Assembly (NCBI GenBank): GCA_002451065.1
Contig: DKBC01000071.1
Location: forward strand, 1 to 28,871
DNA: 28,871 nucleotides
Direction: 5' to 3'
DNA from: Betaproteobacteria bacterium UBA6910
Lineage (GTDB): Bacteria; Pseudomonadota; Gammaproteobacteria; Burkholderiales; UBA6910
Part shown: positions 7,107 through 15,500 of the stretch, piece by piece
Position numbering within the stretch: position 1 is the stretch's first letter
Layout of the letters: each line of letters starts with the position of its first letter
Position numbers and translations under genes: made by a program
Notes under the pieces: model-generated
The model's database searches: none
What the model was told of the DNA's origin: nothing
Seen by the model: the letters and a program-made list of their open reading frames with translations, nothing else

Positions 7107-8852
7107 ATGACCGGCTCCCATAGTGGCGGCGACGCATTCAACGCCTGGTTCGACACCAGACGGCTGGAGGCGCAGCGGCGCGAACTGCTGAAGACGCTGG
7201 ACCCCTTTGGCATCGCCCAGGCCTTCGCGGATGTGCAGGCCGCGTGGCTCCGCCACCCCCAGGAGTTGACGGAGGCGCTTACCGGCCTCGCGCGGGAACT
7301 GCACTTGCTGCAACTCCAGGGGTGGCATCTGGCCCAGGGAAGCGGCGCGGAAGACGGCGTGGCCGCAGCGCCGGGAGACGAGCGATTCACCGACCCGGCG
7401 TGGCGGGAAAATCCCGGTTTCGCCCTCCTCAAACAAAATTACCTCGCTTACACCCATTGGCTGCAAGACACGCTGTTCCGCACTCCGGAGGTCCCGGCCA
7501 AGGAAAAGCGCAGGGCCACTTTCTGGGCCCGCCAATGGCTCAACGCGATTGCGCCGACCAACTTCCTGATGACCAATCCGGCGGCGATCCGGAAATTCTG
7601 GGAAACGGGCGGGGACAGCCTGGTCCGGGGGATCAAGAATCTGGTGGCTGACCTCCGGGCCGGCGACATCCAGATGGTGGACCGCTCAGCCTTCGAGGTG
7701 GGCGGGAACCTGGCCACCACGCCGGGCGCCGTGGTGTTTCGCAACGATCTCGTGGAAGTCATCCAGTACCGCCCGCGCCGGCCCCGGGTGCACCAAGTGC
7801 CCGTGGTGTTCATCGCGCCCTGGATCAACAAGTTCTACATTCTGGATCTGAACGAGAAGAAGAGCCTGGTGCGGCATTTGCTGGAGCAGGGCTTCCAGGT
7901 GTTCATCACCAGCTGGAAGAATCCGGGTCACGAATTGGCCGGCACCACCTTCGACGATTACCTGGTCAAGGGCGTGCTCCAGACCATCCAGGTGGCGCGC
8001 GAGGTCTGTGGAGTGCCCCGGGTGCATGCGGTCGGCTACTGCCTGGGAGGAACCGCCCTCGCCGCGCTCATGGCCTGGCTGAACCATGCCCATGCCGACG
8101 AGCGGGAGGTGCCGGTCGCCCACTGGAGCGTGTTCACCACCTTGGTCGACTTCTCGCGGCCCGGCGCCATTGAAATCTTCATCGACGAGGAAAGCATCGA
8201 GACCCTGAAGGAGATGATGGCTGCCCAAGGGTTCCTCGACGGGAGGGAAATGGCCCGGGCGTTCCGCATGCTGCGGCCCAACAGCCTGATCTGGCATTAC
8301 GTGGTGCACGGCTATCTCTACGGCGAGGCGCCGCCGGCGTTCGACGTGCTTTACTGGAACACAGATACCACGCGCCTCCCCCAGGCCATGCACGCCTATT
8401 ACCTGCGCGAGTTCTACCTGCACAACAAGCTGCTGAAGAAGGATGCCCTCACACTGGCGGGGCATCCCATCGACTTGGGCCGAATCCGCCAACCGCTATA
8501 CGCTATCGGATGTGAGGAAGATCACATCGCGCCCTGGAAGGCGACTTACAGCCTTGGTGGGCGCATTCAGGCTCCGGTCCAATACACCCTGACCAGTTCC
8601 GGCCACATCCTCGGGATCATCAATCCTCCGGTAACGCCGCCCAAGCGCAGCTATTGGACCGGATCCCTCGGCGACGAGAGCGCCGACGAATGGTTCCACC
8701 GGCAGACCCGCAGGGAAGGCTCGTGGTGGGACCACTGGGTGCCCCACCTCCGGGAACTCTGCGGACCGTTTAGGGCCGCCCCGAAGACCTTGGGCAGCCC
8801 CACCCACCCGGCCATGGATCCCGCGCCAGGCCGATACGTGCACGAGGCGTGA
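7107..8852 (+). CDS. phaC: Class I poly(3-hydroxyalkanoate) synthase
   Basis: The protein has 581 residues, near the 589 of Cupriavidus PhaC. It polymerises 3-hydroxyacyl-CoA, mainly hydroxybutyryl-CoA, on the granule surface. The alpha/beta-hydrolase core carries the lipase-like box GYCLGG with the nucleophile C312. The catalytic aspartate is D472 in EEDHIAPW and the histidine is H500 in SGHILGI. These match C319, D480 and H508 of the Cupriavidus enzyme with a constant offset of 7-8. The N-terminal domain has family landmarks such as NYLAYTHWLQDTL and LNAIAPTNFLMTNP. No phaA, phaB, phaR or phasin gene adjoins it. Upstream (7040-7106) is an AT-rich patch with TATAAC at 7048-7053, possibly part of its promoter. 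The ribosome binding site is weak. Confidence 0.95.
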   Translation: MTGSHSGGDAFNAWFDTRRLEAQRRELLKTLDPFGIAQAFADVQAAWLRHPQELTEALTGLARELHLLQLQGWHLAQGSGAEDGVAAAPGDERFTDPAWRENPGFALLKQNYLAYTHWLQDTLFRTPEVPAKEKRRATFWARQWLNAIAPTNFLMTNPAAIRKFWETGGDSLVRGIKNLVADLRAGDIQMVDRSAFEVGGNLATTPGAVVFRNDLVEVIQYRPRRPRVHQVPVVFIAPWINKFYILDLNEKKSLVRHLLEQGFQVFITSWKNPGHELAGTTFDDYLVKGVLQTIQVAREVCGVPRVHAVGYCLGGTALAALMAWLNHAHADEREVPVAHWSVFTTLVDFSRPGAIEIFIDEESIETLKEMMAAQGFLDGREMARAFRMLRPNSLIWHYVVHGYLYGEAPPAFDVLYWNTDTTRLPQAMHAYYLREFYLHNKLLKKDALTLAGHPIDLGRIRQPLYAIGCEEDHIAPWKATYSLGGRIQAPVQYTLTSSGHILGIINPPVTPPKRSYWTGSLGDESADEWFHRQTRREGSWWDHWVPHLRELCGPFRAAPKTLGSPTHPAMDPAPGRYVHEA

Positions 8853-9100
8853 CTCGGCAAACTCCGGGAAGCTTCCAATATGAAAGCTTTGGGCGCCGCT
8901 GTTCCCAAATGCATACCTTGCCCCCCGCACCACGGTCGCCCAAGGCCCCGTTGTGTATTGCACTGAATGCCCGCGGCAGGTAAGGTATTGCTTCAAAATG
9001 CGGCACCATCCGCCCGGGCGCACTAGATTTTTTTGGTCGGCATTAACGGCCGACGCACCCCGTCCGTGGCGGTGGCCGAAGGCAGAAATACTCAGACACC
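8853..9100. other. Gap between phaC and pilG
   Basis: The gap is 248 bp without a gene I can support. It contains the 10-bp palindrome CGCCCGGGCG (9011-9020), a run of seven T (9028-9034), and a hairpin GTCGGC-ATTAACG-GCCGAC (9036-9054). The order is wrong for a clear intrinsic terminator of phaC, because the T run precedes the good hairpin. The Chp operon promoter should lie here, but I cannot place -35 and -10 elements with confidence. Confidence 0.4.
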
Positions 9101-9508
9101 GTGAGCGAGAGCGCCGACTTGACCGGCATCAAGGTGATGGTGATTGACGACAGCAACACCATCCGCCGCAGCGCCGAGATTTTCCTGGGCCAGTCGGGAT
9201 GCGAGGTCATTCTGGCGGGGGACGGCTTTGACGCCTTGGCCAAGATCACGGACCACGGGCCGGACATCATTTTCTGCGACATCATGATGCCGCGGCTCGA
9301 TGGCTATCAGACCTGCTCCCTGATAAAGAAGAACTCAAAGTACCACTCCACGCCGGTGGTCATGCTCTCCAGCAAGGACGGTCTATTCGACCGCGCCCGG
9401 GGCCGGATGGTGGGGTCGGATGAGTACCTGACCAAGCCGTTCACCAAGGAAAGCCTGCTCAGCACGGTCAGGAAGCACACGCTGCAACGGTCCGGCGACG
9501 CCGGGTGA
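9101..9508 (+). CDS. pilG: Twitching motility response regulator PilG
   Basis: PilG is a 135-residue single-domain CheY-like receiver. The acidic pocket is VIDDSNTIRRS, the phospho-acceptor is D60 in FCDIMMPRLDGY, and the later lysine is in YLTKPFTKESL. In Pseudomonas, PilG is the output regulator of the Chp pathway that promotes pilus extension and cAMP signalling. The GTG at 9101 gives the usual short N-terminal lead. It is the first gene of a five-gene operon with pilH 10 bp downstream. It is called PilG rather than PilH by position and by its CSLIKKNSKYHSTPVVMLSSKDGLFD helix, which is typical of PilG. Confidence 0.92.
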   Translation: MSESADLTGIKVMVIDDSNTIRRSAEIFLGQSGCEVILAGDGFDALAKITDHGPDIIFCDIMMPRLDGYQTCSLIKKNSKYHSTPVVMLSSKDGLFDRARGRMVGSDEYLTKPFTKESLLSTVRKHTLQRSGDAG

Positions 9509-9518
9509 CGGAACGACC

Positions 9519-9884
9519 ATGCCGATCAAAAAGATTCTGGTGGTGGACGACTCGCCCACCGAGCGCCACGTGCTCACGCAACTGCTGGTCAAGAACGGAT
9601 ATCAAGTGGTGACCGCGGAGAGCGGAGAGGAGGCTGTGGCCAAGGCCAAGGCAGACAAGCCAGACCTGATCCTGATGGATGTGATCATGCCGGGCATCAA
9701 TGGCTTTCAGGCCACCCGGACCATCACCCGGAACGAAGAGACCAAACACATCCCGGTGATCATGTGCACCTCGAAGGGGCAGGAAACGGACAAGATCTGG
9801 GGAATGCGCCAAGGCGCCCGCGACTACCTGGTGAAGCCCGTGGACCAGAAACAGCTCCTGGAAAAGATCGCCGCGCTGAGGTGA
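9519..9884 (+). CDS. pilH: Twitching motility response regulator PilH
   Basis: This is a 121-residue stand-alone receiver. It starts MPIKKILVVDDSPTERH, has D54 in LILMDVIMPGINGFQ as the phosphorylation site, and carries the conserved lysine in DYLVKPVDQKQLL. In Pseudomonas, PilH counteracts PilG and acts as a phosphate sink or retraction regulator. It lies between pilG (10 bp) and pilI (33 bp) in the standard order. It has no output domain, so it must act by protein contact. Confidence 0.92.
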   Translation: MPIKKILVVDDSPTERHVLTQLLVKNGYQVVTAESGEEAVAKAKADKPDLILMDVIMPGINGFQATRTITRNEETKHIPVIMCTSKGQETDKIWGMRQGARDYLVKPVDQKQLLEKIAALR

Positions 9885-9917
9885 CGCCCGCAAGGGGGAC
9901 GCTTACCTCGATTTTCC

Positions 9918-10484
9918 ATGGCGCGAAAAATCCCGCTCCGCGAGTTTCACCAGCAGGTGCTGAAGCGCCTCGAAAGCGCCGCGGCCACCGAGGATGCTCC
10001 GGTGTCCAAGCTGGGCGTCGAGGTCAACGAGGAGAAATGGCTGGTTGACCTGTCATCCATCAGCGAGGTCGTACCGGTGCCCAATCTCGTGCCGGTGCCG
10101 CTCACCCACTCATGGTTCCGGGGCGTGGCAAATGTGCGCGGCACCCTTTATGGCGTCACCGACCTTGCGGCGCTGACCGGTTGCGGACCCACCCTGCCCG
10201 CCCTTGACAACCGCATGTTGCTCGTCCATCCGCGATTCGGGGTGAATGCGGGAATCCTGGTGCGGCGGGTGTTTGGTCTGCGCAGCCCGGGGCAGTTCCG
10301 GGTTTTGGACTCCGAAGGCGAGCGTCCGCTCTGGGTTGCGGGCGAATACCGGGACGACGAGGGGTCGCGGTGGAAGGAGTTGGACGTGGGCTTCCTCATG
10401 CGCTACCCGGATTTTCTGAACGTCGGCATATACCGGCGGATGGACGTGTTCACCGGCGCCCCCCAGGAACCCTCCGCGGACTGA
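9918..10484 (+). CDS. pilI: CheW-like adaptor PilI
   Basis: PilI is 188 residues and essentially one CheW domain. It is the adaptor expected to join the receptor PilJ to the kinase ChpA/PilL in a chemosensory array. CheW features include [15 protein letters not shown], the [18 protein letters not shown] strand pair and an [10 protein letters not shown] strand. The N-terminus ([19 protein letters not shown]) is typical of PilI. Its place between pilH and pilJ fixes the name. Confidence 0.9.
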   Translation: MARKIPLREFHQQVLKRLESAAATEDAPVSKLGVEVNEEKWLVDLSSISEVVPVPNLVPVPLTHSWFRGVANVRGTLYGVTDLAALTGCGPTLPALDNRMLLVHPRFGVNAGILVRRVFGLRSPGQFRVLDSEGERPLWVAGEYRDDEGSRWKELDVGFLMRYPDFLNVGIYRRMDVFTGAPQEPSAD

Positions 10485-10515
10485 CCACAAGAACGGCACC
10501 AAGACGGGAGCAGAC

Positions 10516-12564
10516 ATGGAGCAAAACAGGCTCAGCACGCTCGGCAGGGTTGCCGATGACGCCGCGGCGGCCGCTTTGGCTTACAGCCCGGAAACCGCCA
10601 AGGCCAGGGCCCAGGCGGTCCGTCAGCAGCTGACCACCTGGGGCACGCTCTGGGCAGTCTTCGGCATTCTCGCCTTCATGCCCCTGGTCTGGTACATCAT
10701 AAACCAGCAGGCGCTCAAGGCGCAGTTCCAGGCCGCGGCCGAGATACAGCTGGCCATGAGCCAGCTGCCGAGGTTTACCCAGCAGGCCGCCGCGGGGCAA
10801 CCGGAGGCATTCAACGAGCTGAGACGCGTCGAGCAGGTCCTCAATTCCAACCTCGAGGGGTTACTCAGGGGCGGTGGTGATATCCGTGCGGCACCGGAAC
10901 GGCTCCAAGGCGCGGTGGTGGAAGTGGACCGCGAGTGGCAGGAGCTGCGCCCGCGGCTCGCGGCGCTACTGAGCCTGGAGAAGCCGATGATCGAGCTGGA
11001 AAAGAGCTCCAGGGCCATCAATGGCGCGGAAGGCCAGATGCAGGAACTCTCCGAGCAGATCCTCGCCAGCCTGACCCAGGGCGGCGCCCCTGCGCGCGAT
11101 ATGTTCCACGCCAGCCAGCTGGTTACCTACTCCACCCGCATCCCCCGGGCCGCGCAGCACATCCTCTCGCGGAGCGAGCCGGGACCCGGGGCTCGCGACC
11201 TCGAGGGAGGTGAAAAGGCGGTGACGGAAGCCCTGCGCGCCGTTTCCGGAAGCCCGGCGGTCCGCGAGCGCGTGGAAAAGCTTGCCGGGGTTTTTGGCAG
11301 CGTTGCGCCCCATATCGACAAGATGCTCGCGGGACTCAAGGTGGTCGGCGAGGCGAAGCAGTCGGCGACCCCGGTGCAAGTAGCCGCCGAGAAGAGCCTG
11401 ATAGATGGCAGCCGCCGCATGACGGAAGCCTTCCGCCAGCAGACCAGCAGCGGCGTGTGGGAAGGCCTGCTTACCGCGGTGCTGGCGGCGCTTGCAGCGT
11501 GGTTTGCCATCGCCTTCACCCGGGTGCTGGTCACGGAAGCCCGTCAGCGCCAGCGGCAGAGCGAGGAAGAAAACAAGCGCAACCAGGAAGCTATTCTCAG
11601 GCTCCTGGACGAAATGGGGAGCCTGGCGGAGGGCGACCTCAACGTTTCCGCTTCGGTGACGGAGGACATGACAGGAGCCATTGCCGACTCCATCAACTTC
11701 ACGGTCGGCGAACTGCGGGACATCGTCCAGCGGATCAACCTTACCACCGAGAAGGTGACCAGAGCTTCCGGCGAAGCCCGGGCGGTGTCCTCCCGCCTGC
11801 TCGAGGCGGCCTACAAGCAGTCGACGGAGATCCAGGAAACGACCAGCGCGGTGCTGCAGATGGCCCGCTCCATGACCCAGGTGTCCGAGAGCGCCTCGGA
11901 GTCCGCCAAGGTGGCGCAGCAATCCCTGGGCGCTGCGGAGAAAGGTTCGGCCGCAGTGCAGAACTCCATCAGCGGCATGAACGAGATTCGCGGTCAGATC
12001 CAGGAAACCGCGAAGCGCATCAAGCGCCTGGGCGAGAGCTCTCAGGAAATCGACGAGATCGTGGAGCTGATCTCGGACATTACCGAGCAGACCAACGTGC
12101 TGGCATTGAACGCCGCCATTCAGGCCGCATCCGCGGGGGAAGCGGGACGCGGCTTTTCGGTGGTGGCGGAGGAGGTTCAGCGGCTGGCGGAGCGCTCCGC
12201 CCAGGCCACCAAGCAGATCAGCGGGATCGTCAAGGCAATTCAGGCCGATACCCACGATGCCGTCGCTGCCATGGAGCAGAGCACCCAGGGTGTGGTCGAA
12301 GGCACCCGCCTCTCGGATGCCGCGGGCCAGGCACTCGAGGAAATCGGCAAGGTATCCCGCGATCTGGCCCAGCTGATTGGTGCCATTTCCAGCGCGACCC
12401 GCACCCAGGCGGAATCCGCAACCCGGGTCGCCAGCAACATGCGGGACATCCTGGCCATCACGGAGCAGACCACCGAGGGCACCAAGCTCACGGCCCAGTC
12501 CATCGGCGAACTTTCGGCCCTGGCCAACGAGTTGCGGGACTCGGTGGCGAACTTCAAGGTATAG
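10516..12564 (+). CDS. pilJ: Methyl-accepting chemotaxis receptor PilJ
   Basis: PilJ is 682 residues long. Transmembrane helix 1 is at about residues 39-62 and helix 2 at about 314-339. They enclose a helical periplasmic sensor made of PilJ-type modules. After a HAMP-like region comes a long cytoplasmic coiled coil with the hairpin tip [20 protein letters not shown] followed by [18 protein letters not shown], about residues 525-562. In Pseudomonas the receptor contacts pilin and reports surface contact. There is no C-terminal pentapeptide tether for methylation enzymes, and no pilK (cheR-like) or chpB (cheB-like) gene lies in this cluster, so adaptation may be absent or encoded elsewhere. The gap to pilL is only 12 bp. 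Confidence 0.93.
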   Translation: MEQNRLSTLGRVADDAAAAALAYSPETAKARAQAVRQQLTTWGTLWAVFGILAFMPLVWYIINQQALKAQFQAAAEIQLAMSQLPRFTQQAAAGQPEAFNELRRVEQVLNSNLEGLLRGGGDIRAAPERLQGAVVEVDREWQELRPRLAALLSLEKPMIELEKSSRAINGAEGQMQELSEQILASLTQGGAPARDMFHASQLVTYSTRIPRAAQHILSRSEPGPGARDLEGGEKAVTEALRAVSGSPAVRERVEKLAGVFGSVAPHIDKMLAGLKVVGEAKQSATPVQVAAEKSLIDGSRRMTEAFRQQTSSGVWEGLLTAVLAALAAWFAIAFTRVLVTEARQRQRQSEEENKRNQEAILRLLDEMGSLAEGDLNVSASVTEDMTGAIADSINFTVGELRDIVQRINLTTEKVTRASGEARAVSSRLLEAAYKQSTEIQETTSAVLQMARSMTQVSESASESAKVAQQSLGAAEKGSAAVQNSISGMNEIRGQIQETAKRIKRLGESSQEIDEIVELISDITEQTNVLALNAAIQAASAGEAGRGFSVVAEEVQRLAERSAQATKQISGIVKAIQADTHDAVAAMEQSTQGVVEGTRLSDAAGQALEEIGKVSRDLAQLIGAISSATRTQAESATRVASNMRDILAITEQTTEGTKLTAQSIGELSALANELRDSVANFKV

Positions 12565-12576
12565 CGAACGGCCTCC

Positions 12577-15500
12577 ATGAGCGCTCAAACTTCTCTGAAC
12601 GTCGTCCCCCTGGTCTGGGTCAAGGGTGAGGCTGACAAGGAGCTCGTCCTCGCGCGCCAGTGTCTCGAGCAGTTCGCGGCCCACCCCACCGATTTCGAAA
12701 GAGTCCGCGACGCCCGCATCCATCTGCATCAGGTCACGGGTGCCGCCCGGATGCTGGAACTGCACGGCGTCGCGCGTTTTTGCCAGGAACTGGAAGCGGT
12801 GATGAGCGCCCTGGAAGGACCCGATCTGCGGCCCGAGCCGGCCCTGATGCAGCTTCTTTCCCGCGACATCGGCGCGGTCCTCGGCTTCCTCGACGACCTG
12901 CAGCGAGGAAAGCCGAACACTCCCTTGTCGCTCTACCCGCTTTACCGGGAGACAGCCCTGGCGCGGGGGCAAAGCGCCTCCGAGGTCGATCTGTTCTTCC
13001 CCGACCTCTCGCCCGCGGCTCCGCCTGCCGCCGAGACGCATCTGTCGCCGGCGGAACTCAGCATGGTGCTGAGGGGCGAGCGGGCGCGTTTCCAGCGGGC
13101 CCTTCTCGGCTGGCTGCGCAATCCCGAGGATCAGGGACAGGTTGGCGAGATGGCCCGGGCCGTGTTCAAGATCGAAGAGTCCGTGGACAAACCCCAGGAC
13201 CGGGCATTCTGGTGGGTCTGCAGCGCCTTCATGGAAGCCCTGCAAGGGGACGGAATCAGCGCGGAACTCTCTGCCAAGCATGTCTGCGGCAAGATTGACC
13301 AGCAGATGCGCCGCCTCGCCGAGGGACAGCCGACCGCAGATGAGCGGCTTTTGCGGGAAGTCCTGTGGCAGGTAAGCCGCTCGCAACCGCTCCCGGGACG
13401 GGTGGCGGACGTGCAGCATGCCTATCATCTCAAGGCACTGCTTCCTTCCCCCCTGAAGCGGGCCTTGGAGGAAACGGGTCGCGCTCTGGATGAGCCTGTC
13501 CTGGCCGACATGCGCGAGGCGCTGGCCGGGGTCAAGGAGGCCTGGGTCCGCTGCACCATGGGCACCGGCAGCCTGGAGTCCCTGCCCCAGCTTCTGCAGC
13601 ACGCCGCCCGCCTGAGGCAGGGGGCCCGGGAACTGGGCAACAGCAGTCTCTCCAAGCTGATCAGCGTGATCGGCGGCGCGGCGGCCGAGGTGCGGCAGCG
13701 GCCCCAGCGTCTCGACGACCGGCTGGCCCTGGAAATGGCCACCGCCATCCTGCTGGTGGAGGGCGCCATAGATTCGTTCCACGTTCTCTCCCCGGATTTC
13801 CCTCAGCACGTGGAAGCCGTGGTGGGAAGAATCCGGCACGCGGCCCTGGGAACTTGGGACGAATCCAAGGCGCCTCCGCTGCCGAAGACCGACGACGCGA
13901 CGCGGCACGCCGAGGAACGGGAAATCATCGCGCAGTTGACCCGGGAAATCGAAGTCAATCTCAAGCAGGCGGAGGAAATCCTCGACGCCTTCTTCCGCAA
14001 CCCGGCGCGCCGCGCGGAACTCGCCAGCGTAGAGCCCCTGTTGGCCCAGGTTGCCGGCGTGCTGGCCATGGTCGAGGCCGAGGCGGCGTCCCGTGTGCTG
14101 CGGGGCTGCCGATCCCTGCTCCGGACGCTTGCGACCGCGACTGACGCACCCGCCGACCGCGGCAGCATGGAACTGCTGGCGAGCGCCCTCAGCGCCCTCG
14201 GCTTCTACATGGAGGCCATGCGGGCGGAAGAGGCGGATCGCGATGAGCGGATCCTCGAGCCGGTGCTGTCCCTGCTCGGTGCCGTGCCCGAGGAAACGCT
14301 TGCGCCGATGGCGGAGGCGCCGGCCGCCGAAGCGGCCCCTCGGGAAGCACCGGCGCCGGAGGAACTGGCTGCCCCTGCGGTGGAGCCGGAATTGCTGGAT
14401 ATTTTCATCGAGGAGTCGGGCGACGTCCTGGACGCCATCGGCGCCAAGCTCCAGGCCTGCCGCGAACGACCCGAGGATCGCGAGGCGCTGGTGTCCATAC
14501 GCCGCGGATTCCACACGCTCAAGGGCAGCGGCCGCATGGTCGGCCTCCGGGACCTCGGCGAAGTGGCCTGGGCCATCGAGCAGGTGATGAATCGCTGGCT
14601 GGAGGAAGCGCGGCCCGCGAACGACGAATTGATTCGATTGATAGAGTCCGCCCACGATCGGTTTTCGGCCTGGGCGTCCACCCTCCGCGAGGGAGGGCAG
14701 CCCGTCATCGAGGCCGACGACCTGCTTTCCGGCGCCATGGCGCTTGGCGCGAAATCCGTGGCGCTTCCCGCCAGGGCGCCGGCGGCGGAGCCGGAAGTGC
14801 CTTCGGTCCCGGTCGCGGAAGCCCCCGTGCCGGAACCACCGTTACCGTCCGAAATCGTCATCGGCGGGGTCGCCATTCCCCAGGATCTGTTCCTGATCTT
14901 CAGCCGCGAGGCGGGGCAGCATGCCCATGCCTTGCGCAGGGAACTCGCGACTCGCCGCGAGCGGCCCGACGAGCCGCCGCGCGCCGAGTTCATGCGGGCA
15001 GCGCACACGCTCTCCGGCATCACCCGCACGGTGGGGCTCACCGACACGGCCGACCTGGCATTTGGCCTGGAGCAGTGGCTGAAAAATGCATTGAACGGCA
15101 CCACCCGCATCGGCGAGCCCGAACTGGAACTGATCGGGCGAGCGGTAGACCTGTTGGCATCCGTGGTCGAAGGCATCTGCGAGCAGCGATCCCCCAGCGA
15201 AGCAGAGCAGCAGGCTACGATCGAACTTACCGGGTCTCTGCAGAACGCCCTCGGTCAGGCGCTGGAGATCAGCGCCGATCAGATGCCGGGCATTCTGGCG
15301 GAGGAGGAGCCTCTGCCTCCCCTTGCGGAGGAGGTTCCCAGCGAAGGGGTTCTCATGCGCGGCGCCGGGGAGCCATCGGCCGAGGAAGCGCGAGCCGCGG
15401 AGCGGCGTGCCCTGCGGGACGACATCGATCCCCAGCTGCTGCGGGTGTTCCTGGAGGAAGCCGGAGAAATCGTTCCCCAGGTGGGGGCGGAGCTGCGCGC

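Noticed and set aside
9011..9054. Palindrome, T run and hairpin after phaC considered as an intrinsic terminator
   Set aside because: The T run comes before the good hairpin, and the palindrome before the T run has no loop, so the order does not fit an intrinsic terminator on either strand.
8953..9147. 64-codon open frame before pilG
   Set aside because: It runs into pilG in another frame and its product has no coding character.
10966..14655. Minus-strand open frame of 1229 codons antisense to pilJ and pilL
   Set aside because: It mirrors GC-rich coding sequence on the other strand. The translation is rich in G, R, L and H with no recognisable domain, while both sense genes are clear.
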